This document shows positions 34,421 through 42,335 of a stretch of DNA of 64,000 nt, piece after piece; position 1 is the stretch's first letter; the number at the start of each line of letters is the position of its first letter. The notes beneath the pieces are model-generated. The model saw only the letters and a list, made by a program, of their open reading frames with translations, made no database searches and was not told where the DNA came from. This DNA comes from Klebsiella sp. WP3-W18-ESBL-02. GTDB taxonomy: Bacteria; Pseudomonadota; Gammaproteobacteria; Enterobacterales; Enterobacteriaceae. The stretch lies in NCBI RefSeq assembly GCF_014168815.1, contig NZ_AP021972.1:310001-374000 (forward strand), given 5' to 3'. Position numbers and translations under genes: made by a program.

Positions 34421-34448
34421 GTTGAAATTCAGCCAACTATCCCCCATT
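34421..34448 (+). promoter_or_regulatory. Sigma-32 heat-shock promoter of prlC
   Basis: GTTGAAA (34421-34427), a 14-base spacer, then CCCCATT (34442-34448). The sigma-32 consensus is CTTGAAA-N14-CCCCATNT, so 13 of 14 positions agree with exact spacing. prlC is a known heat-shock gene in E. coli. Confidence 0.85.
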
Positions 34449-34510
34449 CTAGATCCATAGCTAAAGCGCCGTTGAGCGCTTCATTTCTTTCTTAGACCAG
34501 GACTGCGCAT

Positions 34511-36553
34511 ATGACCAATCCATTACTGACGCCCTTCGAACTGCCGCCGTTTTCCCAAATTCAGCCTGAGCATGTTGTTCCCGCCGTGACCAAAGCGTTG
34601 AACGATTGCCGTGAAAACGTGGAACGCGTCGTGGCGCAGGGTGCGCCGTACACCTGGGAAAATCTCTGCCAGCCGCTGGCCGAAGTGGACGACGTGCTGG
34701 GACGTATTTTTTCGCCGGTCAGCCACCTGAATTCGGTGAAAAACAGCCCGGAACTGCGCGAAGCCTACGAACAAACGCTGCCGCTGCTGTCTGAATACAG
34801 CACCTGGGTTGGCCAACATGAAGGCCTGTATAAGGCCTACCGCGACCTGCGGGACGGTGACACCTATGCCACCCTGAGCGTGGCGCAGAAAAAAGCGGTC
34901 GACAACGCGCTGCGCGATTTTGAGCTGTCCGGTATCGGCCTGCCGAAAGAGAAGCAGCAGCGCTATGGCGAAATCGCCACCCGCCTGTCCGAGCTGGGGA
35001 ACCTGTATAGCAATAACGTGCTGGATGCCACGATGGGCTGGACGAAGCTAGTCACCGATGAAGCCGAGCTGGCAGGTATGCCGGAAAGCGCGCTGGCGGC
35101 GGCGAAGGCTCAGGCGGAAGCCAAAGAGCAGCAGGGCTACCTGCTGACGCTCGATATCCCGAGCTATCTGCCGGTGATGACCTACTGCGACAACCAGGCG
35201 CTGCGTGAAGAGCTGTATCGCGCCTATTCCACCCGCGCCTCTGACCAGGGGCCGAACGCCGGTAAGTGGGATAACACGCCGGTGATGGAAGAGATCCTCG
35301 CCCTGCGTCACGAACTGGCGCAACTGCTGGGCTTTGAAAGCTACGCCTTTAAATCACTGGCCACCAAAATGGCAGAGAATCCGCAGCAGGTGCTCGATTT
35401 CTTAACCGATCTGGCGAAACGCGCCCGCCCGCAGGGTGAAAAAGAGCTGGCCCAGCTGCGTGCCTTCGCGAAAGCCGAGTTTGGCGTTGATGAGCTTCAG
35501 CCGTGGGACATCGCCTACTACAGCGAAAAACAGAAACAGCACCTCTACAGCATCAGCGACGAGCAGCTGCGCCCGTACTTCCCGGAAAACAAAGCCGTTA
35601 ACGGCCTGTTTGAAGTGGTTAAACGAATTTATGGCATTACCGCGAAAGAACGTACCGACGTGGATGTCTGGAACCCGGAAGTCCGTTTCTTCGAGCTGTA
35701 TGACGAAAACAACGCGCTGCGCGGCAGCTTCTACCTCGACCTGTATGCCCGTGAACATAAACGCGGCGGGGCGTGGATGGATGACTGCGTCGGCCAGATG
35801 CGTAAAACCGACGGCACGCTGCAAAAGCCGGTTGCCTATCTCACCTGCAACTTTAACCGTCCGGTGAACGGCAAACCCGCGCTGTTTACCCACGATGAAG
35901 TGATTACCCTGTTCCACGAGTTCGGTCATGGTCTGCACCATATGCTGACCCGTATCGAAACTGCCGGTGTTTCCGGTATTAATGGGGTACCGTGGGATGC
36001 GGTCGAACTGCCGAGCCAGTTTATGGAAAACTGGTGCTGGGAGCCGGAGGCGCTGGCGTTTATCTCCGGTCACTATGAAACCGGCGAACCGCTGCCGAAG
36101 GCGCTGCTGGATAAAATGCTGGCGGCGAAAAACTATCAGGCGGCGCTGTTTATTCTGCGTCAGCTGGAGTTTGGTCTGTTCGACTTCCGCCTGCATGCGG
36201 AGTACAACCCGGAGCAGGGGGCGAAAGTCCTTGAAACGCTGGCTGAAATTAAGAAACAGGTCGCCGTGGTGCCTGGCCCTACCTGGGGTCGTTTCCCACA
36301 CGCCTTCAGCCACATCTTTGCCGGTGGCTATGCCGCGGGTTACTACAGCTACCTGTGGGCCGACGTGCTGGCGGCGGATGCGTTCTCCCGCTTCGAAGAA
36401 GAGGGGATTTTCAACCGTGAAACCGGTCAGTCGTTCCTCGATAACATTCTGACCCGCGGTGGTTCTGAAGAACCGATGGCGTTGTTCAAACGCTTCCGCG
36501 GTCGTGAACCTCAGCTCGACGCCATGCTGGCGCATTACGGTATCAAGGGCTGA
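34511..36553 (+). CDS. prlC: Oligopeptidase A
   Basis: A 680-residue cytoplasmic M3 zinc metallopeptidase, the same length as E. coli PrlC (OpdA). It degrades small peptides, including cleaved signal peptides. The zinc site HEFGHGLHH (HExxH) is near residue 470 and the third ligand glutamate in the following helix. Upstream is a near-consensus sigma-32 promoter. The rsmJ gene follows after only 8 bases, as in E. coli, so they form an operon. Confidence 0.97.
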   Translation: MTNPLLTPFELPPFSQIQPEHVVPAVTKALNDCRENVERVVAQGAPYTWENLCQPLAEVDDVLGRIFSPVSHLNSVKNSPELREAYEQTLPLLSEYSTWVGQHEGLYKAYRDLRDGDTYATLSVAQKKAVDNALRDFELSGIGLPKEKQQRYGEIATRLSELGNLYSNNVLDATMGWTKLVTDEAELAGMPESALAAAKAQAEAKEQQGYLLTLDIPSYLPVMTYCDNQALREELYRAYSTRASDQGPNAGKWDNTPVMEEILALRHELAQLLGFESYAFKSLATKMAENPQQVLDFLTDLAKRARPQGEKELAQLRAFAKAEFGVDELQPWDIAYYSEKQKQHLYSISDEQLRPYFPENKAVNGLFEVVKRIYGITAKERTDVDVWNPEVRFFELYDENNALRGSFYLDLYAREHKRGGAWMDDCVGQMRKTDGTLQKPVAYLTCNFNRPVNGKPALFTHDEVITLFHEFGHGLHHMLTRIETAGVSGINGVPWDAVELPSQFMENWCWEPEALAFISGHYETGEPLPKALLDKMLAAKNYQAALFILRQLEFGLFDFRLHAEYNPEQGAKVLETLAEIKKQVAVVPGPTWGRFPHAFSHIFAGGYAAGYYSYLWADVLAADAFSRFEEEGIFNRETGQSFLDNILTRGGSEEPMALFKRFRGREPQLDAMLAHYGIKG

Positions 36554-36561
36554 TCGTTCGC

Positions 36562-37311
36562 GTGAAAATCTGTTTACTTGATGAAACGGGCGCCGGAGAC
36601 GGCGCCTTATCTGTTCTGGCTGCCCGCTGGGGTCTGGAACATGACGAAGACAACCTGATGGCGCTGGTGATGACGCCGGAACACCTTGAGCTGCGCAAAC
36701 GCGATGAACCTAAGCTCGGCGGCATTTTCGTCGATTTCGTTGGCGGCGCGATGGCGCACCGGCGCAAATTTGGCGGGGGGCGTGGCGAAGCGGTGGCGAA
36801 GGCGGTCGGTATTAAAGGCGATTACCTGCCGGACGTGGTCGATGCGACCGCCGGGTTGGGACGCGATGCGTTCGTGCTGGCCTCGGTGGGCTGTCGCGTG
36901 CGGATGCTGGAACGCAACCCGGTGGTTGCCGCCCTGCTCGACGATGGTTTGGCGCGCGGTTACGCCGATGCGGAAATTGGCTCTTGGTTACAGGAACGTT
37001 TGCAGTTAATTCACGCCTCAAGCCTGACGGCGTTAACCGATATCACGCCACGCCCGCAGGTGGTGTATCTCGATCCGATGTTCCCGCATAAGCAGAAAAG
37101 CGCGCTGGTGAAGAAAGAGATGCGCGTGTTTCAGTCGCTGGTGGGGCCGGATCTCGACGCCGATGGGCTGCTGGAACCGGCACGTCAATTGGCCACTAAA
37201 CGCGTGGTGGTGAAGCGTCCGGACTACGCGCCGCCGCTGGCCGATGTGGCAACGCCGAATGCGGTGGTGACCAAAGGGCATCGGTTTGATATTTATGCGG
37301 GGACGGCCTAG
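36562..37311 (+). CDS. rsmJ: 16S rRNA (guanine1516-N2)-methyltransferase RsmJ
   Basis: A 249-residue SAM-dependent methyltransferase (E. coli RsmJ/YhiQ 250). It methylates G1516 of 16S rRNA. The SAM-binding DATAGLGRDAFVLA is near residue 93 and the catalytic-loop YLDPMFPHKQKSA near 170. The start is GTG at 36562, giving MKICLLDETGAGDG and lying just after the prlC stop. The downstream gap holds a REP pair. Confidence 0.95.
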   Translation: MKICLLDETGAGDGALSVLAARWGLEHDEDNLMALVMTPEHLELRKRDEPKLGGIFVDFVGGAMAHRRKFGGGRGEAVAKAVGIKGDYLPDVVDATAGLGRDAFVLASVGCRVRMLERNPVVAALLDDGLARGYADAEIGSWLQERLQLIHASSLTALTDITPRPQVVYLDPMFPHKQKSALVKKEMRVFQSLVGPDLDADGLLEPARQLATKRVVVKRPDYAPPLADVATPNAVVTKGHRFDIYAGTA

Positions 37312-37330
37312 GCCAGATGGTGAGCTATAG

Positions 37331-37410
37331 TGCCCGATGGCGCTACGCTTATCGGGCCTACAGTTCGGTGCCGCCAGTAGGCCGGATAAGGCGTTAGCCG
37401 CCATCCGGCA
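37331..37410. repeat. REP pair (BIME) between rsmJ and the NDH-like gene
   Basis: Two REP palindromes in opposite orientation, at 37331-37362 (variant with CCCGATGGCGCTACGCTTAT) and 37377-37410 (GTAGGCCGGATAAGGCGTTA), filling the gap between convergent genes. Confidence 0.9.
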
Positions 37411-37417
37411 TCACGGG

Positions 37418-38617
37418 TTAAACAAACGGAGCATAAGGGTCGGCAACCTCAAACGCTGCCGCACGCTCCGCCTTCGGCGGATAAATCAGTTCGCTCACAA
37501 TGGATACCTTCAGCTTCTTCGCTTCTGCGCGCGTCAGTTTCACCTGCTGATCCCATCCTTCGGTATATACCGCGCCCCACGCGCCGAGATCCAGACAGGT
37601 GACGTACATCTCCTGACGATACGGCAGCGGTGCCACGTTCAGCAGGCTGGCGGCAGCGTTGTTACCGGCGAATTTACCCAGCAGAATGGCGTGCTGGCAG
37701 GTCATCAGCGCATGGTTGCCTTTGTCATCGGTGGCGGCGTAAGCCACGTCGCCGGTGGCGTAGATATCCTCATGGCCCACCACCTGCAGATTGGCATTGA
37801 CATGCAGACGGCCCTGACGATCGCGCGGAGCATCAATCTGCGCGGTCAGGCCGTTAGCCTGTACGCCGACGGTCCAGATAACCGTCTGGGACGCAATTAC
37901 CAGGCCATCTTTCAGCGTCACGCCTGAGGCGTCCACGCGCTCGACTTCAGCGTTGACCTTCCATTCTACGCCCAGTTCGGCGGAGGCTTCGATGATCACA
38001 TCGCGCAGTGCTTTACTCCAGCGCCCGCCCGGCTGTGCGCCGCGTTCAACTACGACTACTCTAGTCTTAGCATCGGCACCCAGAATCTTACGCAGACGGC
38101 CCGGTAGCTCCAGCGCCATTTCAATGCCGGTAAAGCCGCCGCCGCAAACGACCACGGTATTGCGGGCATCGCTCTCTGGCTGCTGCGCCAGATCGTTAAT
38201 GTGTTGCTCCAGAACGGTTGCGCTCTCCAGCTGGTCAAGATCGAACGCGTGCTCGGCGGCACCGGCGACGATATCACGGTTGACCTGGCTGCCGCTGGCG
38301 AGAACCAGACGATCGTAATGATGCAGGTGGTTTTCACCGCTGGCGTCTTTCCAGCTCACTTCTTTGGATCCTGGCAGGATCTGCTCGACGTGCCCTTGCA
38401 GGAAGCGTACGCCGGTGACATCGAACAGAGGCTGCAGCGGCGCGACCAGCGTCTGGACCGCATTTTCGTAAAAGCGCGGGCGTACGCGCAGCTCCGGCTG
38501 CGGCGCAATGACCGTGATATCAATAGGTTGCTGGTTTTTATCCGCCAGACGTGCGGCGCTGAGTGCTGCCCACATACCGGCAAAGCCAGCGCCGACGATC
38601 AGAATTTGTTTTTGCAT
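37418..38617 (-). CDS. NDH-type FAD/NAD(P)-binding oxidoreductase
   Basis: A 399-residue pyridine-nucleotide-disulfide-fold flavoprotein resembling type II NADH dehydrogenases. It has the FAD motif VGAGFAGMWAA near residue 8, a second dinucleotide motif VCGGGFTGIEMALELP near 158, and the FAD-contacting DIYATGDVAYA near 290. It lacks the obvious C-terminal membrane anchor of Ndh, so it may be soluble. No redox-active CxxC pair is seen. The start at 38617 (MQKQILIVGAGFAG) places the FAD motif as usual. It is divergent from an RsrR-like Rrf2 regulator, so redox control is likely; its electron acceptor is unknown. Confidence 0.82.
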   Translation of the reverse strand: MQKQILIVGAGFAGMWAALSAARLADKNQQPIDITVIAPQPELRVRPRFYENAVQTLVAPLQPLFDVTGVRFLQGHVEQILPGSKEVSWKDASGENHLHHYDRLVLASGSQVNRDIVAGAAEHAFDLDQLESATVLEQHINDLAQQPESDARNTVVVCGGGFTGIEMALELPGRLRKILGADAKTRVVVVERGAQPGGRWSKALRDVIIEASAELGVEWKVNAEVERVDASGVTLKDGLVIASQTVIWTVGVQANGLTAQIDAPRDRQGRLHVNANLQVVGHEDIYATGDVAYAATDDKGNHALMTCQHAILLGKFAGNNAAASLLNVAPLPYRQEMYVTCLDLGAWGAVYTEGWDQQVKLTRAEAKKLKVSIVSELIYPPKAERAAAFEVADPYAPFV

Positions 38618-38702
38618 TACGGTTATCTCACGGGTCACGTTGATTTATTGACTCGGATTTTATTTGTCGTAGTTTGGAAAAGCAATCGGATTTAGATCCT
38701 TT

Positions 38703-38772
38703 TCTCGAACCTGACGAGTTATTTGGGATTATGTATATGATAAGTAGATAATTAAATTATTTGTGTTCGAGA
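38703..38772. promoter_or_regulatory. Widely spaced inverted repeat in the oxidoreductase/Rrf2 promoter region
   Basis: TCTCGAAC (38703-38710) and GTTCGAGA (38765-38772) are exact 8-base inverted copies separated by 54 bases of AT-rich DNA in the divergent promoter region. They could be paired operator half-sites for the Rrf2 regulator. No function is shown. Confidence 0.4.
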
Positions 38773-38849
38773 GATTAAGCGCGCTGTCTGGATTGCATGG
38801 CGTGAAAAAGATACAATAAACTCAGATTCATTTTGGCTGAGATAAGAGC

Positions 38850-39359
38850 ATGGCATTCTACAGTTCCGGGGTTGAGTACGGCATTCATAGTCTGATGTGT
38901 ATGGTGGATGGCAAAGGCGACGCCCGTGATATGAGCGTGCGCGAAATCGCCGAACTGCAGCGAGTGCCCTACGACTACCTGGCTAAAATCTTTACCCGCC
39001 TGTCGAAGGCTGGGCTGGTGCGCAGCAGCGAAGGGAAGGGCGGTGGCTTCCAGCTGGCAAAACCGGCTGAAGACATTACCGTGCTGGACGTGGCCAACGC
39101 CATTGACGGCGATAAACGCATTTTTGAATGCCGTGAGATCCGTCAGCGGCTGGCGGTGTTTGATGAGCAGCCGCCGGAGTGGGCATGCGAAGGCATTTGC
39201 GGCGTACGTTCGGTGATGGATATGGCGCAGCAGCGGATGGAAGAGGCGCTAGGCCAGCATACGATTCTCGATCTGGCGCGTAAGATGTACCGCAAAGCGC
39301 CGGACACCTTCGTGGTAGAAGTGCAGGAGTGGATTGCCGGGCGGAAAGGCGAGAAATAA
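38850..39359 (+). CDS. Rrf2-family regulator with RsrR-like cluster ligands
   Basis: A 169-residue Rrf2 regulator with winged helix at residues 1-75 (SVREIAELQRVPYDYLAKIF is the recognition region). Potential Fe-S ligands are Cys94, Cys113 (WACEGIC) and Cys117, a pattern unlike IscR or NsrR. Glu9 and His13 (VEYGIH) keep the E-x3-H spacing used for [2Fe-2S] binding by Streptomyces RsrR, where two C-terminal cysteines supply the other ligands. I infer a redox-sensing [2Fe-2S] regulator of the divergent flavoprotein gene. It is followed by a strong terminator shared with uspA. Confidence 0.8.
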   Translation: MAFYSSGVEYGIHSLMCMVDGKGDARDMSVREIAELQRVPYDYLAKIFTRLSKAGLVRSSEGKGGGFQLAKPAEDITVLDVANAIDGDKRIFECREIRQRLAVFDEQPPEWACEGICGVRSVMDMAQQRMEEALGQHTILDLARKMYRKAPDTFVVEVQEWIAGRKGEK

Positions 39360-39383
39360 AAACGCCTGCTTGCGCAGGCGTTT
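39357..39383. terminator. Bidirectional terminator between the Rrf2 gene and uspA
   Basis: AACGCCTGC (39361-39369), loop TTGC, GCAGGCGTT (39374-39382), with A residues before and T after. It is shared by the convergent genes. Confidence 0.88.
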
Positions 39384-39403
39384 CACTATGCTCAACGCGA
39401 GAT

Positions 39404-39841
39404 TTATTCTTCTTCGTCGTCGCGCAGCGGAACGATCAGCATATCGACGTGGACGGTGTTGATCAGCTGACGTGCGGACGACATCAGCTTGCTCCAGAAG
39501 TCCTGATGATGGCCGCACACCACCAGGTCCATGTCGTATTTCTTAATCGCATCAACCAGCACCTGGCCCAGATCGCCGCTGCCGCTCAGGGTCTCGGTGA
39601 TAGGATAGCCAGCGTTGGTGGACAGCTCACTCAGCGCGTGGTGGGTCTCTTCGGAGATGCGTTTCTGCATATCGCCCAGATTGACGTCGATAAGCCCGGT
39701 ATAGAGATCGGAATAGTTCACGTCAACGTGGATCAACGAGACTTTTGCATTGTAGGGGCGAGCCATTGAAACCGCTTTTTCCACCAGCACTTTGCTTTCC
39801 GGTGAAAGGTCGACCGCGATCAGAATGTGTTTGTAAGCCAT
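39404..39841 (-). CDS. uspA: Universal stress protein A
   Basis: A 145-residue cytoplasmic protein starting MAYKHILIAVDLSPESKVLV, as E. coli UspA (144). It is induced on growth arrest and many stresses. The C-terminal half has VVCGHHQDFWSKLMSSARQL in place of the ATP-binding G-2x-G-9x-G motif of other Usp proteins, consistent with UspA not binding ATP. The ATG at 39841 follows GGAG (AAGGAGTAACACT on the gene strand). Divergent from uspB. A possible -35/-10 pair (TTGACG, 15-base spacer, TATAAG, minus strand 39999-39973) lies upstream. Confidence 0.96.
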   Translation of the reverse strand: MAYKHILIAVDLSPESKVLVEKAVSMARPYNAKVSLIHVDVNYSDLYTGLIDVNLGDMQKRISEETHHALSELSTNAGYPITETLSGSGDLGQVLVDAIKKYDMDLVVCGHHQDFWSKLMSSARQLINTVHVDMLIVPLRDDEEE

Positions 39842-40221
39842 AGTGTTACTCCTTCCATAAAGTTGTCGATGACTGTGGACCAGACAGCCCATGCGCTGTC
39901 CCTTGCCCGCGTCCTGCGTGCTAAACGCGCGGGATTTGCCCTTAAAGACCTAATTGTAGAAGATATTTCTACCTTATAGCGGCCTTGGGGCGCCGTCAAT
40001 GCATCCGGTTCGCCAATTAGTTAAACAAATTTTTCCTGCTTACGTATTGATAACGATTAACCTTGTGGTAAAAAATTTAACTGATCTCCTACACTATTTA
40101 ATGAGCCGATCGGATTAATTAACGTGATCCGAATCTCATTCTTTTTCTATTGGTGTGGGTGGGTTATTGGGGAGCGGTATGTCCTGCGAAGTCTCCGAGG
40201 ACTGGTCGCCGGGGAGGCGTT
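39842..40221. other. Divergent uspA-uspB promoter region
   Basis: A 380-base gap without a gene, as in E. coli. On the uspA strand TTGACG (39994-39999) and TATAAG (39973-39978) are a candidate promoter with a short 15-base spacer. In E. coli uspB depends on sigma-S; I could not fix its -10 here by eye. Confidence 0.45.
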
Positions 40222-40557
40222 ATGATCAGCACGATTGCGCTGTTTTGGGCCCTGTGTGTCGTATGTGTAGTTAATATGGCACGTTACTTCTCATCGTTGC
40301 GTGCGTTATTGGTTGTGCTACGCGGTTGTGATCCCTTGCTTTATCAGTATGTTGACGGCGGTGGCTTTTTTACTTCGCACGGTCAACCGGGTAAACAAAT
40401 GCGCCTGGTCTGGTATATCTACGGGCAGCGATACCGCGATCATCATGATGATGAGTTTATTCGCCGCTGTGAACGGGTTCGTCGCCAGTTTATTTTAACC
40501 AGTTCGCTATGCGGGCTGGTGGTGATTAGCTTGATTGCCCTGATGATTTGGCACTAA
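40222..40557 (+). CDS. uspB: Universal stress protein B
   Basis: A 111-residue inner-membrane protein, same length as E. coli UspB, with a membrane helix at each end (about 1-20 and 90-110) and the conserved CDPLLYQYVDGGGFFTSHGQ near residue 36-55 between them. In E. coli it is sigma-S-dependent and its loss causes ethanol sensitivity in stationary phase. The ATG at 40222 is chosen for the preceding GGGGAGG and the family N-terminus MISTIALFWALC; the upstream open frame has no support. Confidence 0.95.
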   Translation: MISTIALFWALCVVCVVNMARYFSSLRALLVVLRGCDPLLYQYVDGGGFFTSHGQPGKQMRLVWYIYGQRYRDHHDDEFIRRCERVRRQFILTSSLCGLVVISLIALMIWH

Positions 40558-40595
40558 GTAAAAAAAACGGGCCAGTTTCCTGACCCGTTTTCTGT
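40558..40595. terminator. Bidirectional terminator between uspB and pitA
   Basis: AAAACGGG...CCCGTTTT with an inner CAG/CTG pairing, preceded by a run of A and followed by TTTT. It is shared by convergent uspB and pitA. Confidence 0.88.
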
Positions 40596-40617
40596 TTACT
40601 GCGACTGTGCGTAGCGT

Positions 40618-42105
40618 TTAGATAAGCTTGAGCGACAGCCAGTAGAGCACGCCGGACAGCAGGATAGAAGCTGGCAGCGTAAAGACCCAGGCCATCAGGA
40701 TGTTCGTCACGGTTTTTCTTTGCAGACCGCCACCGTCAACCACCATGGTACCCGCCACGGAGGAGGACAGCACGTGGGTGGTGGATACCGGCATGCCGGT
40801 ATAGCTTGCCAGACCGATGGAGACCGCAGATGTCATCTGTGCCGCCATGCCTTGGGCATAGGTCATGCCTTTCTTACCGATTTTCTCGCCGATGGTGGTC
40901 GCGACGCGACGCCAGCCGATCATCGTACCCACACCCAGCGCCAGCGCGACGGCCATAATAATCCAGATAGGCGCGTACTCGATGGTGCTCAGCATGTCCG
41001 TTTTCAGTTTCTTCAGCAGACGCTGATCGTCAGCGTTCACGTCCGGCATCTTCGCCACTTTATCCGTGGTGTCAGAGATGCAGAGCATGATACGACGCAG
41101 CTGGCCGCGCTGTTCCACGGAAAGAGTGTCATAGCTCTCAACGTTGGTCAGCATGGCTTTCGCACGGTCAAGCGCGTTGATGGTGTTCGCCGGATGGCAG
41201 TGGAATTCCACGGCGGCCTCGGCTTCCGGGGTTAGCGGCTCAGCGCTGTTCGCCACTTTCAGCAACAGCTCTGAGCGCTGCTGGAAGAAGGTTTCAACGT
41301 TGTTGACCGCATCGCGGGTACGGGTGATTTCGTAGCCGGACGCGTTCATGTTAACCACGAAACCCGCCGGTGCGACGCCAATCAGTACCAGCATGACCAG
41401 GCCAATGCCTTTCTGACCGTCGTTTGCGCCATGGGAGAATGCCACGCCAATCGCGGAAAGAATCAGGGCAATACGCGTCCAGAACGGCGGCTTTTTCTTA
41501 CCGTCTTTCTTTTCACGCTCGGCAGGCGTCAGGTGGATACGGGCGCGTTTTTTGGTTCCGCTCCAGTAGCGACGCAGCAGGAAAATCAGGCCACCGGCCA
41601 CGACCAGACCCACAATGGGCGAAATGATCAACGAGCCGAAAATATTAATGACTTTCGGAATGTTGAGCGCATCGACCACCGATGTGCCGGTCATCAGCGC
41701 ATTGGTTAAACCAATACCGATAATCGCGCCAATCAGCGTGTGGGAGCTGGAAGCTGGCAGACCGAAATACCAGGTGCCAAGGTTCCATATAATGGCCGCC
41801 AGCAGCATGGAGAAGACCATGGCCAGGCCGTGTGCGGAGCCCATATTAAGCAGCAGGTCCGTTGGCAGCATATGCACAATCGCATAGGCAACGCTCAGAC
41901 CGCCCAACAGGACGCCGAGGAAGTTAAAGATCGCCGCCATCGCAACGGCAAGCTGCGAACGCATAGCGCGGGTATAAATTACGGTAGCAACTGCATTCGC
42001 GGTATCGTGGAAGCCGTTAATCGCTTCGTAGAACAGAACGAACATCAGTGCCAGAACTAACAACAGCCCGGTGTGTAAATCCAGGCCTGCAAACAAATGT
42101 AACAT
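40618..42105 (-). CDS. pitA: Low-affinity inorganic phosphate/metal-phosphate transporter PitA
   Basis: A 495-residue inner-membrane transporter (E. coli PitA 499) with about ten helices. The duplicated PiT signatures are visible: GFHDTANAVATVIYTRAMRS near residue 31 and, in the second half, GMAAQMTSAVSIGLASYTGM. GANDGQKGIG is in the centre (about residue 228). It imports phosphate as neutral metal-phosphate with protons, and is a known route for zinc uptake. A large cytoplasmic loop (about 190-370) separates the halves. Divergent from yhiN. Confidence 0.96.
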   Translation of the reverse strand: MLHLFAGLDLHTGLLLVLALMFVLFYEAINGFHDTANAVATVIYTRAMRSQLAVAMAAIFNFLGVLLGGLSVAYAIVHMLPTDLLLNMGSAHGLAMVFSMLLAAIIWNLGTWYFGLPASSSHTLIGAIIGIGLTNALMTGTSVVDALNIPKVINIFGSLIISPIVGLVVAGGLIFLLRRYWSGTKKRARIHLTPAEREKKDGKKKPPFWTRIALILSAIGVAFSHGANDGQKGIGLVMLVLIGVAPAGFVVNMNASGYEITRTRDAVNNVETFFQQRSELLLKVANSAEPLTPEAEAAVEFHCHPANTINALDRAKAMLTNVESYDTLSVEQRGQLRRIMLCISDTTDKVAKMPDVNADDQRLLKKLKTDMLSTIEYAPIWIIMAVALALGVGTMIGWRRVATTIGEKIGKKGMTYAQGMAAQMTSAVSIGLASYTGMPVSTTHVLSSSVAGTMVVDGGGLQRKTVTNILMAWVFTLPASILLSGVLYWLSLKLI

Positions 42106-42335
42106 AGGACGTTACGCCATTTTGAGGACATGAACGCGCGGCATTATCAGGGACATTGGCGGCGCGGGCAAAGTGAAATCTCTACTTTTTTTGATATTTA
42201 TCCGTATTCGTTAAAAGGTTGAAAATAATTATTTCTGATGTATCAATCAGATAAGTCGGGTTTGTCGAGATTCCACTGGTATGACAACAATGAAAAATTT
42301 ACACTTCCCGACAATACCTATGTTGAGGATAGTGC

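Noticed and set aside
35402..36535. 377-residue open frame antisense to prlC
   Set aside because: Shadow of prlC, which carries HExxH and matches throughout; no independent start signal.
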